A stretch of 64,000 nt of DNA from Ideonella_A sp031398385 (GCA_031398385.1 JANNNE010000099.1:39368-103367); one strand, 5' to 3'. Positions 51,815 through 60,875 are shown, counted from the stretch's first letter. Translations and numbers: made by a program. The notes: a model not told the origin generated them from the letters alone.

Positions 51815-52477
51815 ATGGTTGATCGATCGCTCGACCCGATGCGCCACAAGCTGCCGCAAGAAATCGTCAGCGACGTACCCAGCCCCATCGACCTGCGCCA
51901 CATGGTCGATGCCCAGGAATGGGAACACTCGGCCATGGTGAAACGCCCATGGCGAGAAGAATTCTTCTCGCGCTTTGTGAGCGAGATCGCGGCGTCGCGC
52001 TTGCCGGTGTGTCGTGTCCTCGAGCTCGGCTCGGGCCCGGGTTGCCTGGCCAAGTGCTTGCTCGAATCGCTGAGCAACGTCACCTGCACCTTGCTCGATT
52101 TCTCGTCTGCCATGCACCTGCTGGCCAAGACCCGCTTGGGCCATCTGGCGACGCGCGCGACATTCATTGAACGCAGCTTCAAGGAACCGACCTGGCCGCA
52201 CGAGTTGGGCGAGTTCGACTACGTCGTAACCAATCAGGCGGTCCATGAATTGCGCCACAAGCGCTACGCAGCCGAGCTGCATGCGCAGGTCAAGTCAGCG
52301 CTCGCGCCGGGCGGCAGCTACCTCGTCTGCGATCATTTTGTCGGTGACGGGGGCATGGAGAACGATCAACTGTACATGTCGGTCGCGGAGCAACGCGACG
52401 CCTTGCTCAGCGCGGGTTTCACAAGCGTTGAACCCGTCTTGCACCAGGGTGGCCTGGTGCTGCACCGCGCGTCGTAA
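51815..52477 (+). CDS. class I SAM-dependent methyltransferase
   Basis: A 220-aa methyltransferase: motif I VLELGSGPGCLAKCLLE near residue 70, LLDFSSAMHLLAKT, and a VTNQAVHELRHK block. ATG 51839 is an alternative start eight codons in. It follows the GFA gene closely and likely shares its transcript. The substrate is unknown. Confidence 0.82.
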   Translation: MVDRSLDPMRHKLPQEIVSDVPSPIDLRHMVDAQEWEHSAMVKRPWREEFFSRFVSEIAASRLPVCRVLELGSGPGCLAKCLLESLSNVTCTLLDFSSAMHLLAKTRLGHLATRATFIERSFKEPTWPHELGEFDYVVTNQAVHELRHKRYAAELHAQVKSALAPGGSYLVCDHFVGDGGMENDQLYMSVAEQRDALLSAGFTSVEPVLHQGGLVLHRAS

Positions 52478-52541
52478 CGCGTCCATCAATCGAATCGTCC
52501 GCCAGCCAGCTGCGCGCCACGCCCACCGTCATCCGCCTCAC

Positions 52542-53060
52542 ATGCCACGCAACATCGAGATCAAGGCCCGCATCGAATCGGTCGAGTCCTTGTTGCCGGC
52601 GGTGGCGGCCATCGCGAACAAGGGCCCGACCGACATCATTCAGGACGACAGCTTTTTCACCTGCGACAACGGAAGGCTGAAACTGCGGGCGTTCTGCAAG
52701 GAAAAAGGCGAACTCATTTTCTATCGACGCGCAGACCGAGAGGGGCCTAAAGAGTCGTTCTATATGCGCTCGCCAACCTCGTCGCCGGACACGCTTCGCG
52801 AGGCATTGACACTGGCCTACGGGCAGGCAGGACGAGTCCGCAAGCACCGTACGCTGTTCATGGTCGGTCGAACCCGCGTGCACCTCGATCGAGTCGAAAA
52901 CCTCGGGCATTTTCTCGAGCTGGAGGTTGTTCTTCAGGACGGTGAGTCGGCAGATGCCGGCGTTCGAGAGGCGCACGATCTGATGGCCCGGATCGGTGTC
53001 AAGCAGTCACACCTGATAGCCGGCGCGTATGTGGATCTGCTGATGGAACTAGGCCGGTGA
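52542..53060 (+). CDS. CYTH domain protein (class IV adenylate cyclase / triphosphatase-like)
   Basis: A 172-aa CYTH protein. The N-terminal signature NIEIKARI (the ExExK strand) is followed by LKLRAFCKEKGELIFYRRADREGPK and a C-terminal LDRVENLGHFLELEV, matching the acidic and basic residues lining the triphosphate tunnel. Family members hydrolyse triphosphates, make cAMP, or cleave thiamine triphosphate; the class IV cyclase subgroup has this length. The activity cannot be fixed. Confidence 0.85.
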   Translation: MPRNIEIKARIESVESLLPAVAAIANKGPTDIIQDDSFFTCDNGRLKLRAFCKEKGELIFYRRADREGPKESFYMRSPTSSPDTLREALTLAYGQAGRVRKHRTLFMVGRTRVHLDRVENLGHFLELEVVLQDGESADAGVREAHDLMARIGVKQSHLIAGAYVDLLMELGR

Positions 53061-53191
53061 TGACATGCCCCCCGGGGACGCCGGCCTCATGTCGCGGGCA
53101 GGGTTGGTTGCCGACGTCCAGTCAGTTGCCTTGATTGGCATGATCCACGTTCGCGCAGTCGGTCGAGGTGGTTCAAGTCCGAGAACCGGAA

Positions 53192-53413
53192 TCAATCGTT
53201 CTTCTCGGCGATGGGTTCGACGCGCTGCACCAGGAAAGGCTCTCGGCCGAAGTGCCGATACCCCCAGGCAAAGGCATCTTCAGAGGTGACGCTCACCGCC
53301 ACGAGCGCAGCATCGGCAAACACCACATATTTGCCCGGATGCTCAGCCATCAATTGATCCAGCTGCGAAACGTAGGCGTCGATGTTTTGCTGCATGCGGG
53401 GATCGACGGTCAT
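53192..53413 (-). CDS. hypothetical small protein, 73 aa
   Basis: A short acidic protein, MTVDPRMQQNIDAYVSQLD then HPGKYVVFADAALVAVSVTSEDAFAWGYRHFG cut by a turn, ending in PFLVQRVEPIAEKND. The KYVVFADAALVAVS..AFAWGY pattern is like DUF5678-type small proteins, found near toxin-antitoxin and stress genes. The identification is tentative. Confidence 0.55.
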   Translation of the reverse strand: MTVDPRMQQNIDAYVSQLDQLMAEHPGKYVVFADAALVAVSVTSEDAFAWGYRHFGREPFLVQRVEPIAEKND

Positions 53414-53574
53414 GGCGTGATCTCCGATTGAGCTGCGCAAGATGTCTTCAACCGTAACGGTTCGAGCTTGAAATGTCGATGCCGAGACCTCACCAGGGAC
53501 CGTAGGCAAGCATCGAACGAGAGCAGGCCCGGTTAGAGAGGGCATGGGCCCACGGGGAGCTTTTCAACCGCCAG

Positions 53575-53925
53575 TCAGGCCGCCTGGAGCAAGAACTCGA
53601 CCTTGACGGCCTCGTATGGGAACACGACCTGACCAGACTCGGTACGGCTCAATACGCCTGCCGATAGAAGAAGTGCGGACAAGTCTGTGTGCACGGCCTT
53701 GACATCCCGGCTGACGCGCCGCGCCGCCTCGCGAACGGTGACCGGGCCCGCCCCACAAAGTGCCTTGAGAAGTTCCCAGCGTTTTGCGGTCAGGACCTTC
53801 CACAGGAGTTCAGGTGTGGCAAAGGAGATCCGGTCTGACTTTGCCCCCTTGCCGGATTTCCACGCCTGCGCGAGGTCTGCCATGGCTTCGTCGGGCGGGC
53901 GAACATCAAGCGTCACTGTCTTCAC
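53575..53925 (-). CDS. TumA-like antitoxin (winged HTH DNA-binding protein)
   Basis: A 116-aa protein from GTG 53925. The N-terminal third is basic; the central TPELLWKVLTAKRWELLKAL and GPVTVREAARRVSRDVKAVHTDLSAL are the winged helix-turn-helix of the HVO_A0114/TumA-type antitoxins, and GVLSRTESGQVVFPYEAVKVEF is the wing. It overlaps the toxin gene by 20 bases. The order toxin-first is usual for TumE/TumA. It should bind the operon promoter. Confidence 0.72.
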   Translation of the reverse strand: MKTVTLDVRPPDEAMADLAQAWKSGKGAKSDRISFATPELLWKVLTAKRWELLKALCGAGPVTVREAARRVSRDVKAVHTDLSALLLSAGVLSRTESGQVVFPYEAVKVEFLLQAA

Positions 53926-54199
53926 GGATCCTTTCGATGTCTCTCTGGAAGCAAGCAAGGAGCTTGTCTACATCCACAAAGGCGTATCGGCACTCCTTGC
54001 CCCTGAAGTGCCGGTGATCACCCTCGCCAGATTCGTTGTCGTATCTGAGGACGCATACGCCTTCGACGACATAGGCAAGTCGGTACTTGTATCGATGCGT
54101 CGATCCGGGTAGCGGTGCTGGAAGATTCCAAAGAACGAGTTCAGCGAAAGCCAACTCTGTGTACGTGATGCGTCGCCGAAGCAGCTCAGCGGCTTTCAT
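53906..54199 (-). CDS. TumE/DUF6516 family toxin
   Basis: A 97-aa protein with the DUF6516 signature: THRYKYRLAYV near residue 35, then VLRYDNE and GDHRHF. Members of this family are toxins (TumE) paired with HVO_A0114/TumA-type antitoxins; the target is not established. ATG 54199 starts at MKAAELLRRR; the ORF continues upstream to 54556, but the extension has no similarity. It shares an overlap with the antitoxin gene. Confidence 0.75.
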   Translation of the reverse strand: MKAAELLRRRITYTELAFAELVLWNLPAPLPGSTHRYKYRLAYVVEGVCVLRYDNESGEGDHRHFRGKECRYAFVDVDKLLACFQRDIERIREDSDA

Positions 54200-54594
54200 G
54201 TTGGTCAGCGTGCCAACCAGCTTGGATGTTGTCAACGAGAACAACAACCCGATTGATTCGAAGCGTTGAAAGCGCCCGCGATCGCCGGCGTCAGCGCAAT
54301 GAATACTCCGATCGTATTCTGATGACCATTCCTTCAGACAGTTGGATTGGCGCTGCCCGTTGACAGAAACAACGATGTACGTGGCGTCGACAGCACGAAC
54401 AGCAAAGCTGGAAACGCATGCGGCGTCTGCAAAAGTCGGCCATATGGAGACCGCTTCGCCATGGCGGCATTCTCGACCTGCGGAAGCTGAACTGCGCCCG
54501 CTGGCTTCAACACATGGCCCGTCCATCCGCTCCATCGAATGACACCCGATATCCAAGTCGCAATGGGCTCGGCCGCTTGCCCGACGCGTCAGTC
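54200..54594. other. 395-base gap upstream of the toxin gene
   Basis: No convincing gene on either strand. An in-frame extension of the toxin ORF crosses it without recognisable domains. The promoter of the toxin-antitoxin operon should lie at its left end. I see no repeat or RNA gene. Confidence 0.4.
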
Positions 54595-54900
54595 CTATTT
54601 CAACAGCAGCTGTCCGGCCTTCTGCAACCGGCCCTTGAACGCGCTGGCGATCTGTCCCAGCAGCCCGGGCAGCACGATCTCCATCGCCACCGCAGTCTCG
54701 AGCACATCGATGGTGCCGGACACGGTGTGGCCCAGGGTTGCGACACTGAATGTCAGCCGGTCGCCATCCCAGCGTTCGGTGCGTGCGCCAGTACTGCCCG
54801 GGAGCTGGCGCGCGAGGTTTTCGAAGCCGGTCTCGATGCGGCGGCGAGCCTCTGCGCGACCGAGATGGTGCGGAATCTGGACCTTGAGCGGATCAGCCAT
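54595..54900 (-). CDS. polyhydroxyalkanoic acid system family protein
   Basis: A 101-aa protein matching the PHA-granule-region family (PHA_gran_rgn): KVQIPHHLGRAEARRRIE at the start and SGTIDVLETAVAMEIVLP in the second half, ending in an amphipathic helix. The family occurs near PHA metabolism genes; its role is unclear, probably granule binding. There is no PHA synthase in the window. Confidence 0.8.
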   Translation of the reverse strand: MADPLKVQIPHHLGRAEARRRIETGFENLARQLPGSTGARTERWDGDRLTFSVATLGHTVSGTIDVLETAVAMEIVLPGLLGQIASAFKGRLQKAGQLLLK

Positions 54901-54957
54901 GGGCGCCGGGCTTCTCGTGCGATGTGGTCTTAACGATGCGCGACTCCATCTTGGCCA

Positions 54958-55074
54958 TCACGCTGGCGGGCACGCTCGTTGCTGCAGTCGCACCTCGATG
55001 CGCTTGCTCTGCGACAGGATCCGAAGCTCCCGCTCAGCCTGCCCGTCCAGTTCGATCCTCTTCGCAGCCCGCAT
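54958..55074 (-). pseudogene. IS630-family transposase, N-terminal fragment
   Basis: A 38-codon ORF, MRAAKRIELDGQAERELRI then SQSKRIEVRLQQRA, which is the normal start of an IS630-type transposase (basic helix before the first HTH). A good AGGAGGGT ribosome site precedes the ATG. After QQRA the sequence is lost (CPPA then stop), and the rest of the transposase is absent downstream. It is a decayed insertion, 57 bases upstream of the PHA-system gene. Confidence 0.6.
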
Positions 55075-55236
55075 CGATCCACCCTCCTGCGCTGTTGGAG
55101 GATGCCTGCGCTTATAGGTTCCATGCTTTCGAGCGCGCAACGAACACATGCAGCAAGACCACATGTCCGAATGCGGCGAGAGCCCAAAGCCCGCTTCCGT
55201 CAGACTTTTGAGCTTGACCAAATTCGAGTTCACCTC

Positions 55237-55878
55237 ATGATCACGTTCTTCGACTATCTGCCTTCCCAAAATTCCTTCAAGGTTCGCACGTTCCTGAAGC
55301 AGCTTTCGATCCCACACGTGACGAAGTATGTGAGCATCTTCGAGGGGGCCGGCCAGTCACTCGACTATCGTCGACTCAACCCCATGGGCGCAGTGCCGGC
55401 CATCGAGCTGGAAGACGGACGAGCGCTTGCCGAATCCAACGCTATCCTGACTTATCTGGCCGAGGGTTCGAGCTTCCTACCCGATGACCGTTTCGGTCGC
55501 GCCAAGGTCAATCAGTGGCTCTCGTTCGAGCAGGACTACGTGCAGAACTCGATAGGCTCCCTGCGCTATTGGACGATGACGTCCAAGCTTGCCAGCCGAT
55601 CGACAGAATTGGTCGAATCCAAGCGAGCGATCGGCACCAAGGCGCTGGGCGTGCTGGAAGACCAGCTGTCGACCCGCCCCTTCCTGCTCGGCCCGCAGTG
55701 CTCAATCGCGGACATCTCCATGTACGCCTACGCGAGCCGTGCCGAGGAAGCCAGTATCTCCCTCGAACCCTATGCGTCATTGAAAAGCTGGATTCTCCGG
55801 GTCGAATCCTTGCCAGGCTTCGATCGCGAGGCGCATCCCTATTCGGTGGACCCGAACACCGCACGCGAACTGTCCTGA
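55237..55878 (+). CDS. glutathione S-transferase family protein
   Basis: A 213-aa GST. The N-terminal thioredoxin domain has TFFDYLPSQNSFKVRTFL (Ser in place of the usual Tyr/Ser region) and the cis-Pro/glutathione motif GAVPAIELEDGRALAESNAIL. The C-terminal all-alpha domain ends FDREAHPYSVDP. Homologues conjugate electrophiles or act as YfcG-like oxidoreductases. The IS630 fragment upstream may have altered its promoter. Confidence 0.88.
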   Translation: MITFFDYLPSQNSFKVRTFLKQLSIPHVTKYVSIFEGAGQSLDYRRLNPMGAVPAIELEDGRALAESNAILTYLAEGSSFLPDDRFGRAKVNQWLSFEQDYVQNSIGSLRYWTMTSKLASRSTELVESKRAIGTKALGVLEDQLSTRPFLLGPQCSIADISMYAYASRAEEASISLEPYASLKSWILRVESLPGFDREAHPYSVDPNTARELS

Positions 55879-55960
55879 TTATTTTAGTGTCGAATTCATT
55901 GCAGATCTCCGTTTGAGTGTGCATGCCGACGGGCGCCACCGGCGCCGGTCGGAGTAGAGA

Positions 55961-56407
55961 TCAATGGGTGGCGAGTGCGTCGCGGATCTGGCGCAGCAGC
56001 AACACGTCTTCGGGCGTGGGAGCGGGTGCCGGCACAGCGGCAGGGGCCGGCGGCTCCGCGCGCTTGAGCGAATTGATCTGCTTGACCATCATGAAGATGA
56101 TGAAGGCCAGGATCATGAAGTTCACCGCGACGGTGATGAAGTTGCCGTACGCCAGCAGCGGCACGCCGGCCTTGGTCAGGTCGGCATAGGTCATCGCGCC
56201 CTTGTAATCGGCCGGCGGGTTGGAAAGCAGGATGAAGAAGTTCGAAAAATCCAGGCCTCCGAAAATTCTGCCGACGACCGGCATGATCAGGTCCCTGACC
56301 AGCGAATCGACTATCTTGCCGAATGCCGCACCGATGATCACGCCGACCGCGAGGTCGACGACGTTGCCTTTCATTGCGAAGTCCTTGAATTCCGAACCGA
56401 TGCTCAT
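55961..56407 (-). CDS. mscL: large-conductance mechanosensitive channel
   Basis: A 148-aa MscL. The N-terminal amphipathic helix and TM1 are MSIGSEFKDFAMKGNVVDLAVGVIIGAAFGK (cut here for length), TM2 is NFITVAVNFMILAFIIFMMVKQIN, and the cytoplasmic helix is PTPEDVLLLRQIRDAL. It opens in hypo-osmotic shock. It is on the same strand as, and 286 bases downstream of, the LuxR-type regulator gene. Confidence 0.96.
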   Translation of the reverse strand: MSIGSEFKDFAMKGNVVDLAVGVIIGAAFGKIVDSLVRDLIMPVVGRIFGGLDFSNFFILLSNPPADYKGAMTYADLTKAGVPLLAYGNFITVAVNFMILAFIIFMMVKQINSLKRAEPPAPAAVPAPAPTPEDVLLLRQIRDALATH

Positions 56408-56693
56408 GATCTCTCCTGGGTTTGTTGGGTGGGGTATGTCCGCGTGCGCGACACCTCGCCGTGCACCTGTCGCCGAGTCAGCGGCCGAATCGGGGACGCA
56501 TCGCGAAGACATGCATGCATCGTAGGAAGAGCGGGCGCACTGCGCACCCGTCGCCGGGCGGGCGGCGACCCATACCGGGGTCGTGGACGCTCGGTGGCCT
56601 GCCGGTGCAAGGCCCTGGCCCGACGCGCTGAACTTGTACTCCCCTCCTCAGCAGCGGCGCGAACCGCGGCCGGACGCCCGGCGGATGCGTCCT

Positions 56694-57335
56694 CTATGGC
56701 GTCGGCACGAGCTTGTGCTTCAGCGCGATGAGAACCGCCTCGGTGCGGTTGTCGACCTGCAGCTTGGACAGGATGTTGGTGATGTGGAACTTCACCGTCG
56801 GCATCGCGATGCCGAGTTCTTCGGCAATCTGCTGGTTGTTCATGCCGCGCGTCATCAGCACCAGCAGTTCGCGTTCGCGCTGCGTCAGGTCGGCGCCGGG
56901 CGAGCGCTGTTGGCGCTTGGCGATCAGGGCATCGGTGACCTCGGGGGCCAGGGTCCGGCGGCCGGCATGCGCCGTCCTGATCACCGTGACCAGTTCGTGC
57001 GAGGACGCATTCTTCAGCACATAGCCACTCGCGCCGGCGTCGATCGCGCGGTCGACCTCGGCCGGGTCGACCAGGCTGGTCAGGATGACGAAACGAGTGC
57101 GCGGCAGGCGCGGGCTCAAAGCGGCGATCGCGGCAATGCCATCCATGCGCGGCATGACCAGGTCCATCAGGACCACGTCGGGCGCTGCCGACGGCACCAG
57201 GCGCAGCGCTTCCTCGCCATCGGCGGCCTCGCCGACGCGTTGCAGATCGTCTTCGGCATCGATCATCGCCGACAGCCCGTTACGGATCATCGGATGATCG
57301 TCGACGACGAAGACGCGGATGCGGTCACTGCTCAT
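56694..57335 (-). CDS. NarL/FixJ-type response regulator
   Basis: A 213-aa two-domain regulator. The receiver has VVDDHP and phosphoacceptor Asp58 in LMDLVMPRMDG, with the conserved LTS and LKNA blocks. The C-terminal LuxR-type HTH is LTQRERELLVLMTRGMNNQQIAEELGI then TVKFHITNILSKL. It overlaps the kinase stop by 11 bases, so it is its cognate partner. Confidence 0.94.
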   Translation of the reverse strand: MSSDRIRVFVVDDHPMIRNGLSAMIDAEDDLQRVGEAADGEEALRLVPSAAPDVVLMDLVMPRMDGIAAIAALSPRLPRTRFVILTSLVDPAEVDRAIDAGASGYVLKNASSHELVTVIRTAHAGRRTLAPEVTDALIAKRQQRSPGADLTQRERELLVLMTRGMNNQQIAEELGIAMPTVKFHITNILSKLQVDNRTEAVLIALKHKLVPTP

Positions 57336-59028
57336 TGGAAGAGTTCCTCTTCAGATCGACGCGCAGTTCGGTGCCCTGCCCCGGCGTGCTGACGAGGTGG
57401 AAGGTCGCACCTATCTCCTCGGCGCGGCTGCGCATGTTCTCCAGCCCGAAATGCCCGGGCATGCGCTGGCCGACGTCGAAGCCGCGGCCATTGTCGGCGA
57501 TGCGCAACGAGGCACCACTGGAGTCGTCGACTTTCCATTCGATTTCTGCACGGCTCGCGCCGCTGTGCCGCGTGATGTTCGACAGCGCCTCCTGCGCAAT
57601 CCGATAGAGCTGCACGCGCACGCCCGGCGGCAGGTCGTCGCCGTCTGCTAGCGACGGCGTGACCGTGACCTCGCCGCGGCTCACCAGTGCGGCAATCGCC
57701 TGCTGCAGCAGCTCCGACAGCGGCACACCGTGCAGCGCGTCGGGACGCAGCTCGAACAACAGCAGCCGCATCTCGGCGAGCGCGCCGCGGTTAAGCCGCT
57801 CCAGCGTCTGGGCCTGTTGCGCGGTGCTTTCGGCGCTCGGAGGCGGCTCGCGCAACACGCTGCGGGCCAGCGCGCCGGCGGTCACGTTGGCGGCAAACAG
57901 GGTCTGCGAGACTGCATCGTGCAGATCGCGCGCGATGCGGTTTCGCTCGCTGATCACCGCGGTCTCGCGTTGCTCGGCCAGCAATTGGGTATGACGCATC
58001 GCCAGCGCCGTCTGGCTGCTCACCGCCAGCAGCAGGCGCGCACGCTCGGCGTCAAAATAGTCGGTCTCGTGGTGATCGACCCGCAGCACCCCGAGCACCT
58101 GCGAACGCGATTTCAGTGGTACCGCCATCCACGAGCGACTGGCACTGTAAAGCGCCGAAGACGGTGCATCGTCGATCACCTTGGCCCACAGCCACGACAG
58201 CAGGCTCTGGCGAGCCTGGTTCTCAATGATCGGCTCCGCGGCGGCTTCGATCTGCTCGTAGCGCTGCAGGTTTGCGCGTGACAGGCGCATGCCGATGAGG
58301 TCTTCGCTCGCGTCGTCGCCGATTCCCGCGCCGACCCGGTAGCCTAGCAGCGAGACCTGCGCGCCGGCCTGCCGATCGCCACGCGACCAGACCGATGCGC
58401 TCGCGTAGTCCATCGTCTGCTCGAGCGCGCCGAGCGCCTCCTCGACCAGTTCGTGCAGGTCGGACTTGGTCGCCAGCCCGATCGACAGGTCTTGCAGCGT
58501 CGTCAGTTCGTGGGTCCGGTTGGCGAGCTGGCCGGACAGGGCAGCATTGCGCGCCAGCAGCGCCCGTTCGCGGCGGCGCGCGGCCTCCACCATGCGGTGC
58601 AACTGGTGAGTGGTTTGGCGCAACTCGCGGCTCGACTGGTCGAACGGCATCTGGCGGTCGTCGGGCGCATCGTCGCGAGCGAGCGTCCGCGCCGCCGCGC
58701 CGACGCCTTGCAATGCCAGCTGTGTCCTGCGCGCGAGCAGCACGCCGGCGGCCGAGGCCGCCAGTGCGGCAGCGGCGATCGCGAGCGTCGACGGCCACTG
58801 TTGGCTGCCGTTCGTCCAGGTGACGATCGCGGCGATCAGCGCGCAGCCGGCGCCGGCCCAGCCGACCTGCCACGGCAGGCCCATCGCGTCGAATCGATCG
58901 CGCAGCCGCCCTGGCAGGCCGGGTCGGTCCGAACCGGCAGGTCCGGAAGCGGGCCGGTGCGACGGGTCGCCGGCCTGGCCCCATTGCGAGGGCGGCGCAT
59001 CGCGCAACGGCTCAGCCGGTGCCGCCAT
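57325..59028 (-). CDS. NarX-like sensor histidine kinase with GAF domain
   Basis: A 567-aa kinase. One or two membrane helices near residues 55-95, a coiled-coil (LHRMVEAARRRERALLARNAALSGQ), a GAF domain around 170-330 (RSWMAVPLKSRSQVLGVLRVD), then HisKA_3 with His in RIARDLHDAVSQTLFA and an ATPase domain with YRIAQEALSNITRHSGA and DNGRGFD. There is no large periplasmic domain, so it may sense a membrane or cytoplasmic signal. It overlaps the mechanosensitive-type gene upstream by 17 bases. Confidence 0.9.
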   Translation of the reverse strand: MAAPAEPLRDAPPSQWGQAGDPSHRPASGPAGSDRPGLPGRLRDRFDAMGLPWQVGWAGAGCALIAAIVTWTNGSQQWPSTLAIAAAALAASAAGVLLARRTQLALQGVGAAARTLARDDAPDDRQMPFDQSSRELRQTTHQLHRMVEAARRRERALLARNAALSGQLANRTHELTTLQDLSIGLATKSDLHELVEEALGALEQTMDYASASVWSRGDRQAGAQVSLLGYRVGAGIGDDASEDLIGMRLSRANLQRYEQIEAAAEPIIENQARQSLLSWLWAKVIDDAPSSALYSASRSWMAVPLKSRSQVLGVLRVDHHETDYFDAERARLLLAVSSQTALAMRHTQLLAEQRETAVISERNRIARDLHDAVSQTLFAANVTAGALARSVLREPPPSAESTAQQAQTLERLNRGALAEMRLLLFELRPDALHGVPLSELLQQAIAALVSRGEVTVTPSLADGDDLPPGVRVQLYRIAQEALSNITRHSGASRAEIEWKVDDSSGASLRIADNGRGFDVGQRMPGHFGLENMRSRAEEIGATFHLVSTPGQGTELRVDLKRNSSNEQ

Positions 59029-60229
59029 CGCCGATGTCCCGCTTGCCCTCGAACGATGCGGCAGCCTTCTCGAGCAGCCGCGCCGCGACCTCGCGGCCAC
59101 CGTTGCCGACCGCAATCGCCACGGCCAGCGCCGCCCCGATGATGACCGCGCCGAACGCGATGGTGACGATATCGGCCGGCAGTCCGGCCTGGCGCAGTGC
59201 AAGCGCGACGGTGAAGAACAGGATGGCACCGCGCACCAACCGCCCGAGCAGCGCCGCATTGGCCACCGCCGAGGCCGCAATGACACGTGACGCGACCGTG
59301 CCTAGCCAAAGGCCGACCGCGATGACGATCAGCGCCACCAGCAGCCGCGCGAGCACACTGCCGAGCATTGCCACCGCCTCGGTCAGCGCGGTGAATCCGA
59401 GCACCTCGCAGGCCTGCATGATGGCCAACAGCAAGGCGGTCGCCATCACCACGCCGCCGGCCAACTCGGCCATGGTGCGGCCGCCGACGCGCAGGTCGGG
59501 CGCCATGCCCAGCCGTTCGGGCAGCTTGTTCAGGCCGACGCCGGTGAGCAGCGCGCTCACCAGGCCGGCCAGCAGCCGGCCGAGCACGGCGCCGATAGTG
59601 ACGATCACGGCCGCGGCGATCAGCTTGGGAATCAGCTCGAAGATCTGGTCGAGCAGGTGGCCGACCGGTGCGGCGATGATGTCCAGTCCGAGCGTCTGCA
59701 GCGCCGCGGTGAGCGTGGGCAGCAGGATCAGCGCGAATACCACCGATCCGACCGTCCCGGCCAGTGTCTTCTCGCCGAGTGCCGTATTCAGGCCGATGCG
59801 CTCGGCCAGCCGTTCGGAGCCTGCGGCCGTCAGCAATCCGCTGACGATCTGGCTGATGATCCTGGCGGCAAGCAAGCCGATGCCGAAGATCGCGGCGGCG
59901 CCGAGAAAGGCGGGCAATATGCCGAGCAGGCGAGCCATCATCGCATTGACCGGCGCCAGCAGGCCTTGCAGGCCGAAGGAATCGAGCAGCGCCGGCAGCG
60001 CGAACAGCCAGACCAGGGCCGACCCGATGCTGGCGAGCAGCGCCCCCAGGCCGGGTGTCTGCAGCCGTACGTCGAGACCGCGCGAGGCCGCCAGGCGCAG
60101 CACCGCCGAGCGCACCAGCCAGGCAAACAGCCAGGCCAGCAGCAGGATGGCAAGACCGCCGAGCACGCGTGGTGCGTAAGGTCCCAGTCGTTCGCCGGCA
60201 GCCTCCAACAGACCCCGCCATTGATCCAT
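59012..60229 (-). CDS. mechanosensitive ion channel-type membrane protein (conserved TM helix repeats)
   Basis: A 405-aa protein made of repeated units of one hydrophobic helix plus an amphipathic stretch, the 'conserved TM helix' found before some MscS domains: APRVLGGLAILLLAWLFAWLVR, LLGILPAFLGAAAIFGIGLLAARI, LIPKLIAAAVIVTIGAVLGRL, LLVALIVIAVGLWLG. The MscS beta domain is absent. It is translated just before the NarX-like kinase and may be a membrane sensor module. ATG 60229 is chosen. Confidence 0.83.
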   Translation of the reverse strand: MDQWRGLLEAAGERLGPYAPRVLGGLAILLLAWLFAWLVRSAVLRLAASRGLDVRLQTPGLGALLASIGSALVWLFALPALLDSFGLQGLLAPVNAMMARLLGILPAFLGAAAIFGIGLLAARIISQIVSGLLTAAGSERLAERIGLNTALGEKTLAGTVGSVVFALILLPTLTAALQTLGLDIIAAPVGHLLDQIFELIPKLIAAAVIVTIGAVLGRLLAGLVSALLTGVGLNKLPERLGMAPDLRVGGRTMAELAGGVVMATALLLAIMQACEVLGFTALTEAVAMLGSVLARLLVALIVIAVGLWLGTVASRVIAASAVANAALLGRLVRGAILFFTVALALRQAGLPADIVTIAFGAVIIGAALAVAIAVGNGGREVAARLLEKAAASFEGKRDIGDGGTG

Positions 60230-60340
60230 GTCGTTCTCCCGTGCAATGCCGCGCGCCCGGAAGCGGGCGAATGGCCGCGATCTTACGCAACCAGGGGCGC
60301 CGCAGGCTGGTGGTCCGACCGCGCGGTGTTGGTAGCGCAG

Positions 60341-60550
60341 TCAGCGGCGATCGGAGTCGACGGGCGGGTCGGCCGATGCGGTGACATGATCGCCGCCCTC
60401 AGCGGGCAAATGCTGACCCTCGTTCGCTGCCGCTGCGGGGCGTCCCTGCGGCGGCGAGTCCAGTGCCGCGAGGCCGAGCGCGACAGCGATCATGCAGGCG
60501 AATAGCACGAGGAAAACAAAGAAGGGCGGCCTGTCTCGATTGGCATTCAT
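60341..60550 (-). CDS. single-helix membrane protein, 69 aa
   Basis: A small protein with one transmembrane helix (PPFFVFLVLFACMIAVALGLAAL) and an acidic, Pro/Ala-rich tail. A GGAG site lies five bases before ATG 60550. It lies 111 bases upstream of the mechanosensitive-type gene on the same strand, so it may lead that operon. Function unknown. Confidence 0.6.
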   Translation of the reverse strand: MNANRDRPPFFVFLVLFACMIAVALGLAALDSPPQGRPAAAANEGQHLPAEGGDHVTASADPPVDSDRR

Positions 60551-60770
60551 GGGGGCTCCGGAGTTGGGGTGGGGTCACGCCACGGAGGCAGCGCCTCCAC
60601 TCGACTCTGATGCTAGGAGTGGCAGAGGTTGGCGACACCGATCGGCGGGTGGGCGTCGCCCCATACCCGGGTCTGGGTTCGACCCACCCCTGTTGATCTT
60701 TCCCTAAATCACGACCACGGTTGAGCCACTGGTGCGTTACATCGATACTTGACCAGTATTGGTGCAACGC

Positions 60771-60875
60771 ATGGTGGCAAAGCGATTGGACGAATCAGTG
60801 CGGCGGCGCTTGCGAGCCGGGCGGATGCTGTTGGATGGCAAGACCCCAGCCCAAGCAGCTCATGCTGTCGGCTGA
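60771..60875 (+). pseudogene. transposase HTH fragment (IS630-like)
   Basis: A 34-codon ORF starting MVAKRLDESVRRRLRAGRM and continuing LLDGKTPAQAAHAVG before a stop. The RLRAGRxLLxGKTPAxxAxAVG pattern is the N-terminal helix-turn-helix of IS630-type transposases, which normally continues with VARQTVYTW. The downstream sequence does not continue in any frame, so this is a decayed fragment. It marks the left side of the accessory segment. Confidence 0.55.

Noticed and set aside
53161..53190. tRNA-like T-arm (GGTTCAAGTCC)
   Set aside because: The flanking bases do not pair into a T-stem and no acceptor or anticodon stem could be drawn.
54200..54556. N-terminal extension of the TumE-like toxin
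   Set aside because: The extra 119 residues have no similarity, and the family starts at the MKAAELL region.
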